A stretch of 64,000 nt of DNA from Bog-473 sp963719485 (lineage in GTDB: Bacteria; Actinomycetota; Acidimicrobiia; Acidimicrobiales; RAAP-2), in the NCBI GenBank assembly GCA_963719485.1, contig OY970387.1, forward strand, positions 1,488,001 to 1,552,000. The letters run 5' to 3'. A model generated the notes under the pieces. That model did no database searches and was not told the origin of the DNA. It saw nothing but the letters and a program-made list of their open reading frames with translations. Position numbers and translations under genes: made by a program. Shown piece by piece: positions 18,450 through 25,786 of this stretch; position 1 is the first letter of the stretch, and every line of letters starts with the position of its first letter.

Positions 18450-19784
18450 TCAGCTCTCGACGCGGAACAGGCGCCAGCTCCCGGGAACCCCCTTCAGCTC
18501 ATGTTTGCCTCGATCCTGAAACTCGATGCCCGACCCGACCACGAGGTCCTTGACGGTGTTCGAGACAAGGACCTCGTTCGGTGATGCCAGAGAACCGATC
18601 CGAGCCGCTATGTGAACGGCGAGGCCGCCCAGATCGTTGCCTCTCACCTCGCACTCACCGGTGTGGAGGCCCAGGCGTAGGTCGATACCGAGGGCTCGGG
18701 TGGCGTCGACGATGACCTGGCCACAACGGATAGCTCGAGCCGGACCATCGAATGAAGCGACGAAGCCGTCTCCCGTCGTATTGACCTCCCGACCTCGGAA
18801 GATCCGCAGTTGTTCGCGGACAATTTGATCGTGGCGATCCAAAAGAGACCGCCACCGTTGATCACCCAGCGAGGCTGCCCGCTCCGTTGATCCGACGATA
18901 TCGGTGAAGAGTACAGAGACCAGCACCCGGTCGATGTCCGTTACGGGTCTCGTGCCGGTCAAGAACTCGGCCACTTCGTCGAAGATCACGTCCTGCTGTC
19001 CGAAGATCAACATGTCGGCGCCCGGCAGCGCGACGAACTTGGATCCCTCAATGTGCTCGGCCACATAACGTCCATGAGCGATGGGTAGAAAGCTTGGATT
19101 GTCGGCGCTTAGGACCAGCGTGGGCATCCGGAGGAGCGGGAGCACTGGACGGACATCGAGGTTCCGAAGGAGGTAGTCGTACTGTGCCGCCGCGGTTCTT
19201 GGCGTGACCGACGACCGGAAGAGCCGAGCAAGGGCATCGAGGCGAACCGGGTCCTCCGGGCCAACTGCACCAGCAAGCGAGAGGAACTCCGGCGTACCCC
19301 AGTGGGTCCGAAGGAACTCGATGACGAAATCGAGCGCCTCAGGTGTGAAACCGATCGGATAGTCGTCAGCGATCAGGTAGCGGGCAGAGGTATTGCACAG
19401 CACCAGGGAATCGACCCGTTCGGGATGTGCAGCGGCGTAGAGGATCGCGATCGGGCCAACATCGACCGTCGCGAGGATGGCTGTCTGCTCGGACCCGACC
19501 GCGTTGAGGACGCTCTCGATGTCTTCTGTCCATTCCTCCCAAGTTGGTATGGCGTTACGTGGCACACCGTCAGATGCCCCTGTGCCTCGTCGATCGAGAA
19601 AGATCAGGCGGCGTAACGACGCCAGCCGTCGGAGGAAGTCGGCAATGTATAGGTCCTCCCACGCCATCTCGACGTTGCTGCCCAGTCCGTTGAAGAAGAG
19701 CAGGTCGGAGGGCCCTTCTCCCAGGACCTGGTAGGCAACGTCAGCATCCCCGACGGCCACGTACTTGGTGTCCGGACGACTCAT
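18450..19784 (-). CDS. Alpha/beta-hydrolase-fold and class III nucleotide cyclase fusion
   Basis: Two-domain signalling protein. Residues 1-265 have an alpha/beta-hydrolase fold and residues about 270-444 a class III adenylate/guanylate cyclase domain. The cyclase has the first metal Asp in LFTDIVGSTERA, the second in NTTGDGFVASF, and GLAVHIAARI for the transition-state region. In the hydrolase fold the nucleophile elbow reads TVDVG, with Asp108 where Ser is expected, and the usual C-terminal catalytic His position reads GADMLIF with Met. That domain is probably a sensor and not an active serine hydrolase. ATG 19784 is preferred; a TTG at 19817 is possible. Confidence 0.88.
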   Translation of the reverse strand: MSRPDTKYVAVGDADVAYQVLGEGPSDLLFFNGLGSNVEMAWEDLYIADFLRRLASLRRLIFLDRRGTGASDGVPRNAIPTWEEWTEDIESVLNAVGSEQTAILATVDVGPIAILYAAAHPERVDSLVLCNTSARYLIADDYPIGFTPEALDFVIEFLRTHWGTPEFLSLAGAVGPEDPVRLDALARLFRSSVTPRTAAAQYDYLLRNLDVRPVLPLLRMPTLVLSADNPSFLPIAHGRYVAEHIEGSKFVALPGADMLIFGQQDVIFDEVAEFLTGTRPVTDIDRVLVSVLFTDIVGSTERAASLGDQRWRSLLDRHDQIVREQLRIFRGREVNTTGDGFVASFDGPARAIRCGQVIVDATRALGIDLRLGLHTGECEVRGNDLGGLAVHIAARIGSLASPNEVLVSNTVKDLVVGSGIEFQDRGKHELKGVPGSWRLFRVES

Positions 19785-19894
19785 GGGACAAGCAGTCTGA
19801 CCTGCGATCCGGCTCAATGCTGGAGCTCAGGTCAAAAGGTCCCGATGGACCAGAGAAGAGTCCTTCTCGCTCCGGAGGAAGGTCATCTCGCAAC

Positions 19895-19910
19895 GGGACC
19901 AATCTCCCTA
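19895..19910. promoter_or_regulatory. DevR/DosR-like box A
   Basis: GGGAC-CAATC-TCCCTA, 35 bp before the GNAT start and about 110 bp before the divergent cyclase. It has the same core and spacing as sites at 22791, 23807 and 25808. GGGAC-N5-TCCC is also the core spacing of the mycobacterial DosR box. The function is inferred from recurrence and the nearby regulator. Confidence 0.65.
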
Positions 19911-19944
19911 TGGGACGACCTCCGGTCGACGTCATGGTGGCTCC

Positions 19945-20478
19945 ATGACGGTCATAACTGCTGGGTCGAGTCAGATGAGGGAAGGAGGGCTTTGTGCGAG
20001 CTCTGGCTTCAACGTGCGCCCCATTGCTGCGACCGATGCCGCAGCGCTCCTACGGTTCCACGCATGCCTGAGCCCCCGCTCGGTTCAGCTGCGCTACTTC
20101 TACCCGCACCGGGATCTCCAGCCCTCCGAGGTCACACACCTCACCTGCGTCGATGGCATCAACAGGGCGGCCTATGTGATCGAGCACGACGGTGAGATCA
20201 TCGCGGTGGGCCGCTATGACCGGCTCGAGGATCCGTGCTCTGCAGAGGTGGCCTTCGTGGTTGCCGACGAGTTCCAGGACCGCGGGTTGGGCACCTTGCT
20301 CTTGGAGCGGCTGACTCAGACGGCGAGACGGGTCGGGATCGGCGAGTTCAAGGCCAGCGTTCTCGTCGAGAATTCTGCGATGCTCGCCGTGTTTCACGGG
20401 GCGGGTTTCCCCATGACGCAGACTCGCATCTACGACGTCATTGAACTCACGATGGAGATCGGCCCGCGCTGCTTGTGA
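19945..20478 (+). CDS. GNAT-family acetyltransferase (Pat-like)
   Basis: 177 residues. The acetyl-CoA site is VVADEFQDRGLGTLLLERL (Q/RxxGxG/A motif A), followed by ASVLVENSAMLAVFHGAGF. The N-terminal part, SPRSVQLRYFYPHRDL, matches the protein-acetyltransferase type that modifies acyl-CoA synthetases, but with no cyclic-nucleotide domain attached. The divergent cyclase next door makes a cAMP link tempting but unproven. A DevR-like box lies just upstream. ATG 19945 gives the best spacing to that box; ATG 19975 is an alternative start. Confidence 0.83.
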   Translation: MTVITAGSSQMREGGLCASSGFNVRPIAATDAAALLRFHACLSPRSVQLRYFYPHRDLQPSEVTHLTCVDGINRAAYVIEHDGEIIAVGRYDRLEDPCSAEVAFVVADEFQDRGLGTLLLERLTQTARRVGIGEFKASVLVENSAMLAVFHGAGFPMTQTRIYDVIELTMEIGPRCL

Positions 20479-20544
20479 GGATGGCGAAGGCGACAATGCG
20501 ATGCCCTCAGGCCATGTCCTGTTCGCTCAGTGATTCCTGAGCTG

Positions 20545-21669
20545 TCAGAGCGGGACGGTCCAGACCAACCGCGTTCCGCCGTCGTTGCGCGGGTGGATCT
20601 CGAATGACCCGCCGAGCTTCTCGGCTCGTTCACGGATGTTGACCAACCCGAGCCCGGGTTGTTTGAGTGGGAGCTCGATGCCTGTTCCGTTGTCCTCCAC
20701 TTCCAGGACCAGGCGATCGGTCACAACGAGTGTCACCACGTAGCGAGTGGCTTCCGAGTACTTGCCGGCGTTTGTAAGGCCCTCTCGCACGACGGCAAGG
20801 ACGTGGTCGCCGACGTATTGGGGTACGACGTTGTCCACGGCGCCCTCGAAGCGGACCTCGGGGCGAGACCCGAGAGTCCCCGCCAACTCTCCTGCGAGAT
20901 GCAGGACTGCTTGGCGCAGCCCTCCCGGAAGCGCGGCGTCCCCGAGCTCGAAGATGGCGGAGCGGATCTGAGTGATGGTGTCGTCGAGGTCGTCGATGGC
21001 CCGGGAGACCCGTTCGACGACCAAGTCGCGCTCGGGCAATCTCGTGGCGCCCTGCAGGCTCATGCCGACCGCGTAGATGCGCTGGATCACGCGGTCGTGA
21101 AGGTCACGGGCGATGCGGTCCCGGTCATCGAGCACGCTCATGACGCGGACGCGGTCGTGGAGCCGGGTATTCTCGATGGCAATTCCGGCTGCCAGTGCGA
21201 GGGCCTCGGCAAGTGCCTCGTCCTCGTCGGTGAACTCGGTCGCACTCTCCTTGTCGGTCAGGTAGAGGTTGCCGTACACATCGTTTCGGACGCGCACCGG
21301 CACCCCCAGGAACGAAGTCATCGGCGGGTGGCCGGGAGGAAACCCATAGCGACCAGGGTGCTCTTCGAGATGCTCCAATCGCAGCGGGGCCGGTTCGGTG
21401 ATGAGCAACCCGAGGACACCCCGACCCGTTGGACGGTCTCCTATCTGTGTTTCCTCCGCTTCGCTGAGTCCGACGGTGATGAACTGCTCAAGCCCGGTGC
21501 GGGTCTCGTTGAGCACACCGAGGGCGGCGTAGCGGGAGCCCACCAGGGATCTCGCCTCCTCCACCAGATGGCCGAGTATGTCAGCGAGCTCGGCATCGGC
21601 GGTGATCATCAGCACCGCCCCCATGAGGCGCCCGAGCTTCTCTGCGTCGTTCACCCGCGTGTAGGGCAT
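20545..21669 (-). CDS. devS: GAF-domain sensor histidine kinase, DevS/DosT-like
   Basis: 374-residue soluble kinase: GAF domain at about 20-165, HisKA_3 with phospho-acceptor His191 in ARDLHDRVIQ, and an HATPase domain ending GLGLVNIRERAEKLGG. The N-box is altered to REGLTNAGKYSEA. GFPPGHPPM-SFLGVPVRVR in the GAF domain matches, from memory, the context of heme ligand His149 of M. tuberculosis DevS, so His114 may bind heme. Only one GAF domain is present, where mycobacterial DevS has two. The start is ATG 21669. A longer frame upstream only overlaps the divergent regulator. It probably phosphorylates the regulator at 21734. Confidence 0.85.
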   Translation of the reverse strand: MPYTRVNDAEKLGRLMGAVLMITADAELADILGHLVEEARSLVGSRYAALGVLNETRTGLEQFITVGLSEAEETQIGDRPTGRGVLGLLITEPAPLRLEHLEEHPGRYGFPPGHPPMTSFLGVPVRVRNDVYGNLYLTDKESATEFTDEDEALAEALALAAGIAIENTRLHDRVRVMSVLDDRDRIARDLHDRVIQRIYAVGMSLQGATRLPERDLVVERVSRAIDDLDDTITQIRSAIFELGDAALPGGLRQAVLHLAGELAGTLGSRPEVRFEGAVDNVVPQYVGDHVLAVVREGLTNAGKYSEATRYVVTLVVTDRLVLEVEDNGTGIELPLKQPGLGLVNIRERAEKLGGSFEIHPRNDGGTRLVWTVPL

Positions 21670-21733
21670 GAGGTGGATGGTACGACCCACTGAGGGTTCG
21701 CGGGAGCGTGAGCGGTCCTGGCACAATGGTCCC

Positions 21734-22372
21734 GTGGCCATTCGCGTGTTCCTGCTCGATGACCACGAGCTGGTCCGGGAGGGCATACGGAGCCTGCTCG
21801 AGAGTGACGAGGACATAGAAGTGGTCGGGGAGGCCTCCACCGGTGCCGAGGCGCTCACCCGGGTGCCCTTGGCCCAACCCGACGTCGCCATCCTCGACGT
21901 GCGTCTCGAGGACGGAGACGGGATCGAGGTGTGCCGTGACCTGCGCTCGGCCATGCCAGACCTCGTCTGCCTGATGCTCACCAGCTTTGCCGACGACGAG
22001 GCCATGTACGCCAGCGTGATGGCCGGGGCCGCGGGCTACGTGCTCAAGCAGATCAAGGCACGTGACCTGATCGAGGATGTGAAGAAGGTAGCTACCGGGG
22101 CGTCGCTCATGGATCCGAGGGCCGTGGCCCGAGTGGTCGAACGCATCGCCAACCCGCCCCAGGCTGATGCGTCCATCTCGTCGCTCTCACCCCAAGAAGC
22201 TCGCATCTTGGACCTCATCGCGGATGGCAAGACCAACAAGCAGATCGCCGAGGCGATGTTCCTCTCGGAGAACACGGTGAAGAACTACATCACCGGCTTG
22301 CTGCGCAAGCTCAAGGTCACGAGTCGGACCGAGGCCGCCATCTACGCCACCAGGCTCAAGAATCAGCGCTAG
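21734..22372 (+). CDS. devR: NarL/LuxR-family response regulator, DevR/DosR-like
   Basis: 212 residues, starting at GTG 21734. The receiver domain has Asp9/Asp10 and phospho-acceptor Asp55 in VAILDVRLEDG. The DNA-binding domain is LSPQEARILDLIADGKTNKQ followed by SENTVKNYITGLLRKL. The VKNY segment keeps the Lys-Asn pair that, in DosR, contacts the GG of its box. GGGAC-N5-TCCCTA sites before several neighbouring genes fit this specificity. It is divergent from the DevS-like kinase with a 64-bp gap, a typical cognate pair. A role in hypoxia or redox response is inferred from family knowledge. Confidence 0.88.
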   Translation: MAIRVFLLDDHELVREGIRSLLESDEDIEVVGEASTGAEALTRVPLAQPDVAILDVRLEDGDGIEVCRDLRSAMPDLVCLMLTSFADDEAMYASVMAGAAGYVLKQIKARDLIEDVKKVATGASLMDPRAVARVVERIANPPQADASISSLSPQEARILDLIADGKTNKQIAEAMFLSENTVKNYITGLLRKLKVTSRTEAAIYATRLKNQR

Positions 22373-22698
22373 GCGTCTCCCCGGCGCCGCTCGGCTGATG
22401 AGCCGGGACTTCGAGATCGACACCCTGGCAAATCAATTTCGAGCTCAAGACGCTCCCGCTCGATCCTCGGATGCACGAAGTTCGTCGGGGTCACGTCGAT
22501 ACCGGATTGGGCGGCCAGGCAGACGAGAGCCCGGTCGTACGCGATCTCGGCTGCCAGGGCCGTCCCCGACATCGCGCCCGCCCCGAGATCCCGGGCGGGC
22601 AACGCGGCGCGGCAATCGCGGACGTGATCGAGAAGAGCGTCGTCGTCGAGGTCTGCGTCCCAGAGATCCAACGCGCCTGAGAGGAGAGTGACGTACAT
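22369..22698 (-). CDS. Small acidic protein of unknown function
   Basis: 109 residues. I do not recognise the family. The first 90 residues are acidic and helical (SGALDLWDADLDDDALLDHV), and the tail is Arg/Ser-rich. ATG 22698 is chosen because GGAGG lies seven bases upstream; a longer frame has no such site. It converges with the DevR-like gene, the stops overlapping by four bases, and diverges from the membrane protein at 22906, sharing the GGGAC-box region at 22741-22806. It could belong to the same regulon. Confidence 0.6.
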   Translation of the reverse strand: MYVTLLSGALDLWDADLDDDALLDHVRDCRAALPARDLGAGAMSGTALAAEIAYDRALVCLAAQSGIDVTPTNFVHPRIERERLELEIDLPGCRSRSPGSSAERRRGDA

Positions 22699-22740
22699 GC
22701 TCACGCCTCCAGTGTGCATGCCGGCGCAGGGCGCCAACTA

Positions 22741-22754
22741 GGGAGGATCCTCCC
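22741..22754. promoter_or_regulatory. 14-bp perfect palindrome
   Basis: GGGAGGATCCTCCC, a perfect palindrome between the divergent genes at 22698 and 22906. GTCCCG-ACTA-CGGGAC follows about 25 bp later, and the second arm leads into box D. The density of GGGA/TCCC elements suggests a compound operator. Confidence 0.45.
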
Positions 22755-22790
22755 CTTCAGACGGCTAGGACCATCCGGTGTCCCGACTAC

Positions 22791-22806
22791 GGGACGTTCC
22801 TCCCTA
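22791..22806. promoter_or_regulatory. DevR/DosR-like box D
   Basis: GGGAC-GTTCC-TCCCTA, 100 bp before the membrane-protein start at 22906 and 93 bp before the divergent small gene. It has the same core, spacing and TA tail as boxes A, B and C. Confidence 0.6.
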
Positions 22807-22905
22807 ACCGACGGGACGTTCGCGCTCGTCTCAGCGAGTCCTCAGGCGATCACGATGGGGACAGATCTCCTCACTGGGAGGGATCACGTACAAGGAGACA
22901 CACAG

Positions 22906-23520
22906 ATGCGACGCAAAGTGTTCGACATGCTGGCCAGTGTCGGTGGAGTGGTCGTGGTCATCGTCTTGGCCGTTGCCGGCTCCCTGCTGATGGTGGGCTA
23001 CAGCTTCGCCAACAACTACGTGCACAACCAACTCGCTCAGCAGCAGATCACGTTCCCCTCGGCAGCGGCGTTCGCCCACCCCGATGGGCAGGAGATCACC
23101 AAATCCATGATCCCTTCAGTGTCGCAGTACGCGGGGCAACCGCTGCTCACGGGCCAGCAGGCCGAGGTCTACGCCAACGACTTCATCGCCGTACACCTCC
23201 AGGGCATCGGCGGCGGAAAGACCTACTCCCAGCTGAGTGCGGCCGCACTGGCCCTGCCCAAGGGTTCGGCGGCCTACACCGCCGCAGAGGCCAAGGCGCA
23301 GACTGTCTTCCAAGGCACCACACTTCGTGGCTTGCTTCTCGAGGCTTACGGCTTCAGCCTGATCGCGGCTATCGCCTTCTGGTGTGCGATCGCAGCGTTC
23401 TGCCTCGCCGGCATCATGGCAGTGCTGGTCGGTCTCGGCTTCGCCCACGCCAGGCGGACGGACGAGGACCAGGAACTCCTCCCCGCTCACACTCCGAGGG
23501 GGGCGCTCGTCACGACATAG
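22906..23520 (+). CDS. Two-helix membrane protein with extracytoplasmic domain
   Basis: 204 residues, family not recognised. Membrane helices at about 11-33 and 152-180 flank a roughly 115-residue polar domain without cysteines. The C-terminal tail is charged. ATG 22906 has AAGGAG at the right distance; upstream ATGs give a longer but low-quality N-terminus. It is preceded by DevR-like box D and followed by a strong terminator, so it is a single-gene unit. The topology resembles the large subunit of the downstream cytochrome operon, but the sequences are different. Confidence 0.75.
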   Translation: MRRKVFDMLASVGGVVVVIVLAVAGSLLMVGYSFANNYVHNQLAQQQITFPSAAAFAHPDGQEITKSMIPSVSQYAGQPLLTGQQAEVYANDFIAVHLQGIGGGKTYSQLSAAALALPKGSAAYTAAEAKAQTVFQGTTLRGLLLEAYGFSLIAAIAFWCAIAAFCLAGIMAVLVGLGFAHARRTDEDQELLPAHTPRGALVTT

Positions 23521-23550
23521 CTCCCAGCGAAACCTCCCTAGTGAGGAACC

Positions 23551-23581
23551 AACACCCGGCCCGTTTTGCGGGCCGGGTGTT
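23551..23581 (+). terminator. Rho-independent-type terminator
   Basis: A perfect 13-bp stem, AACACCCGGCCCG with its complement, around a five-base TTTTG loop, starting 31 bp after the membrane-protein stop. There is no long T run, as is usual in actinobacteria. Confidence 0.8.
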
Positions 23582-23806
23582 GCGCGTCTGGTCGCAGTCA
23601 CTGCCCTGACGCCCAGAAGATTCGTGTTCACTCAAGCCCTCGGAAGCTGCAGGATCACGAACCTGTTACCGCTCTGTGAGAGACCGCTCGGTTGAGTGAC
23701 TCAGGTACGCGCGACGTCATGCCAGAGCCGTTTCGATGTTTCTGACGGAGCAGTCCCGGTGAGAGGCGCCGACCGGGCAGAAGAGCAGCGTTCAGGAGCG
23801 CCGAAT
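23582..23806. other. Intergenic stretch without a gene
   Basis: About 225 bp between the terminator and DevR-like box C. I see no convincing open frame or RNA gene in it. It presumably holds the promoter of the cytochrome operon. Confidence 0.6.
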
Positions 23807-23822
23807 GTGACCTATCTCCCTA
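23807..23822. promoter_or_regulatory. DevR/DosR-like box C
   Basis: GTGAC-CTATC-TCCCTA, differing from the consensus only at the second base. It lies 35 bp before the first gene of the cytochrome b operon, the same distance as box A from its gene. AATTTGGAGGGCGGTCC follows and could form a second, reversed half-site. Confidence 0.62.
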
Positions 23823-23856
23823 ATTTGGAGGGCGGTCCTGAGCGTACGGTGAGCAC

Positions 23857-24033
23857 ATGCCGCTCGGTGCCCTGCTCGCCGCCCTGATCAATCTGAACGG
23901 CTCCGGTCACTACATCCACTGGGGCTTCATTCAGATGTCGGTCGCGAATTTCGTCGTCATCCTCCTCATGATTGTCGTCTTTGTGTTGGCGATTGTGGTG
24001 CCGTTCCCGCGGCGAAAGGGACGAGACCAATGA
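23857..24033 (+). CDS. 58-residue membrane protein, first gene of cytochrome operon
   Basis: Small open frame starting MPLGALLAALIN, with one membrane helix (VANFVVILLMIVVFVLAIVV) and a basic tail PFPRRKGRDQ. The stop overlaps the next start (ATGA), which is strong evidence of translational coupling. It begins 35 bp after box C. The segment HYIHWGFIQMS has two His before the helix, which could be heme or metal ligands. No family is recognised. It looks like a small accessory subunit of the cytochrome complex. Confidence 0.75.
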   Translation: MPLGALLAALINLNGSGHYIHWGFIQMSVANFVVILLMIVVFVLAIVVPFPRRKGRDQ

Positions 24034-24716
24034 GCGTCGATACCCGCAGCCACACCGAAGAACCCGGGGCAGAAGAGTCGCGCCAGTGGACGGCGCGGGC
24101 CAGGCGGGCCGCCGAGTCGGCGTTCCCGCCTGACCGCCTGATCCCTGACCGCCAGCCCGCTTACATGGCCTCGTGGATCTATGTGTTTGGCGTCCTCACG
24201 GTGGTGAGCCTCGCCTGGGTCATCATCACGGGCTGCGTGCTCGCCATCATGGGCCCGAGCTGGTGGCACGTGTCGACCGCCGGGCTCTTCGTGAACTCTC
24301 TGCACCTGTGGAGCGTCGAGGCCTTCTTCTTCTTCATGGTGATCCATCTGTGGGGGAAGTTCTTCATGGCGGCCTGGCGCGGGAACCGCCGGCTGACCTG
24401 GGCCACTGGCGTGATCTCGTTCGTCGTCTCTGTGGCTGCGGCGTTCACCGGCTACCTCTCACAGCAGAATTTCGACTCTCAGTGGATTTCCACCCAGGCC
24501 AAGGACGGCATCAACGCCACGGGCGCCGGCGCTGTGTGGAACGTGCTCAATTTCGGACAAATGCTGATGTGGCACATCGTCTTGCTGCCGATCGCCGTCG
24601 TGATCATCGCCGGACTCCACGTGCTCTTGGTCAGAAGGCACGGGATCGTCCCCCCGTTCGACGACGAGCCTCAATCCAAGGAGGCGGTCGCCACCCCGAC
24701 TGAGGAGTCGGCGTGA
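24030..24716 (+). CDS. Cytochrome b6-like diheme membrane protein
   Basis: 228 residues with four core helices, homologous to the N-terminal half of cytochrome b. Heme ligands are His92 and His106 in helix B and His182 and His197 in helix D. The 14/15 spacing is that of cytochrome b6, not mitochondrial cytochrome b. The N-terminal 45 residues are polar. No Rieske protein, cytochrome c1/f or quinol-site PEWY segment is encoded nearby. It probably carries electrons across the membrane with the two flanking proteins. The partner and quinone use are unknown. It is the middle gene of a three-gene operon; the GTGA overlap at its end couples it to the next gene. Confidence 0.88.
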   Translation: MSVDTRSHTEEPGAEESRQWTARARRAAESAFPPDRLIPDRQPAYMASWIYVFGVLTVVSLAWVIITGCVLAIMGPSWWHVSTAGLFVNSLHLWSVEAFFFFMVIHLWGKFFMAAWRGNRRLTWATGVISFVVSVAAAFTGYLSQQNFDSQWISTQAKDGINATGAGAVWNVLNFGQMLMWHIVLLPIAVVIIAGLHVLLVRRHGIVPPFDDEPQSKEAVATPTEESA

Positions 24717-25693
24717 GCCCGGACGCGAAAAGGCGGCGTCGCTTCAAGCCCGACCGCGACGTCAGAGAGTGGAAGGGCGGCTACGTCCCCTACGACATCC
24801 TGAAGGAGGCGTTCGTCGCGTTCCTGGCCGTAGGGGTCCTGACCGTCCTGTTGGCCGTTGTCTTCTCCTCGCCCGACGAGCCTGCCGTCACCCTCAAGTC
24901 CTGGTCCGTTGTCAATCCGGTTGACTTCGCGCAGACGGCAATCACAGAGCTGGACAGCACGAGTGGCGTGGCCACCTACGGGCCCCCCTACAACGCCACC
25001 CCAAACTCCTCGCAACACATCGGCTTCTTCGAGCCCGACCAGTGGTTCGGCGTGCACCAGCCCATCAACACTGCGCAGGACTTCGTGATCCAACCCCTGC
25101 GCACGCTCCCCAACCAGCCGGCCCTGCAGGCCGCCCTCAGCGTGTACGAGAGCGCTTCAACGGGCCAACAGACGTCCTGGACCACCGCCTACGCGAAGGC
25201 CGTCGCGAACGCCACCGACATCCACGGCCGCCTGCACGTCCCTCTCGGCCGCTACGGCCCGGTCGGGATCATCATTGGCGGCGAGACCGCCATGGCACAG
25301 ACCGGGGGCCTCGATGGCACCCTGCTCAGTGAGGGGCAGTTCTACAACACGAACTACACCAAGCCACTGCTGTTCATCGCCGACGGCACCTACCTGTCCA
25401 ACCTGGCCGGCGCACAGCACCTGCAGGGCAGCCAGTGGGGAATGATGAACGAGACCGGGAACTATCCGGGGCAGGCATGGCTCTGGCTCTACACCATGTG
25501 GTACCAGGTCTCGCCTATGAACTCGTCGTCCAACGGTGACCTCGAGGTGTGGGCCATCATGATGCTCCTGACGCTCGGGCTGATCCTGCTTCCGTTCATC
25601 CCCGTCCTGCGCTCCATCCCCCGCTGGACCAGGGTGTACCGGCTGATCTGGCGGCGGCACTATCGCTCGCTCGCTGATGTAAACATCTCGTAG
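24713..25693 (+). CDS. Membrane-anchored ectodomain protein of the cytochrome operon
   Basis: 326 residues, starting at GTG 24713, which overlaps the cytochrome b stop. A basic cytoplasmic N-terminus (RRRRFKPDRDVREW) leads through GGYVPYDILKEAF to a helix at about 32-53. Then follows a 225-residue outside domain without CxxCH heme sites, a second helix at about 282-304 (WAIMMLLTLGLILLPFI), and a basic tail. It is roughly in the place of cytochrome b subunit IV but has only two helices. Function is not known. Tight coupling makes it a structural subunit of the same complex. Confidence 0.75.
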   Translation: MSPDAKRRRRFKPDRDVREWKGGYVPYDILKEAFVAFLAVGVLTVLLAVVFSSPDEPAVTLKSWSVVNPVDFAQTAITELDSTSGVATYGPPYNATPNSSQHIGFFEPDQWFGVHQPINTAQDFVIQPLRTLPNQPALQAALSVYESASTGQQTSWTTAYAKAVANATDIHGRLHVPLGRYGPVGIIIGGETAMAQTGGLDGTLLSEGQFYNTNYTKPLLFIADGTYLSNLAGAQHLQGSQWGMMNETGNYPGQAWLWLYTMWYQVSPMNSSSNGDLEVWAIMMLLTLGLILLPFIPVLRSIPRWTRVYRLIWRRHYRSLADVNIS

Positions 25694-25786
25694 CAGTCTC
25701 GCGAGGTTTCGCCCTCAGACAGAAGGCACAACATCGGGCGCCGCTCGCGTTCGACGAGAGAACGCTGAGGTGGCCTCTCCCCGAAA

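Noticed and set aside
21670..22005. N-terminal extension of the DevS-like kinase
   Set aside because: The extension lies opposite the DevR-like gene and is Ser/Arg-rich. The kinase domain order starts at ATG 21669.
23551..23581. Possible regulatory RNA or att site
   Set aside because: The perfect stem just after a stop codon is better explained as a terminator.
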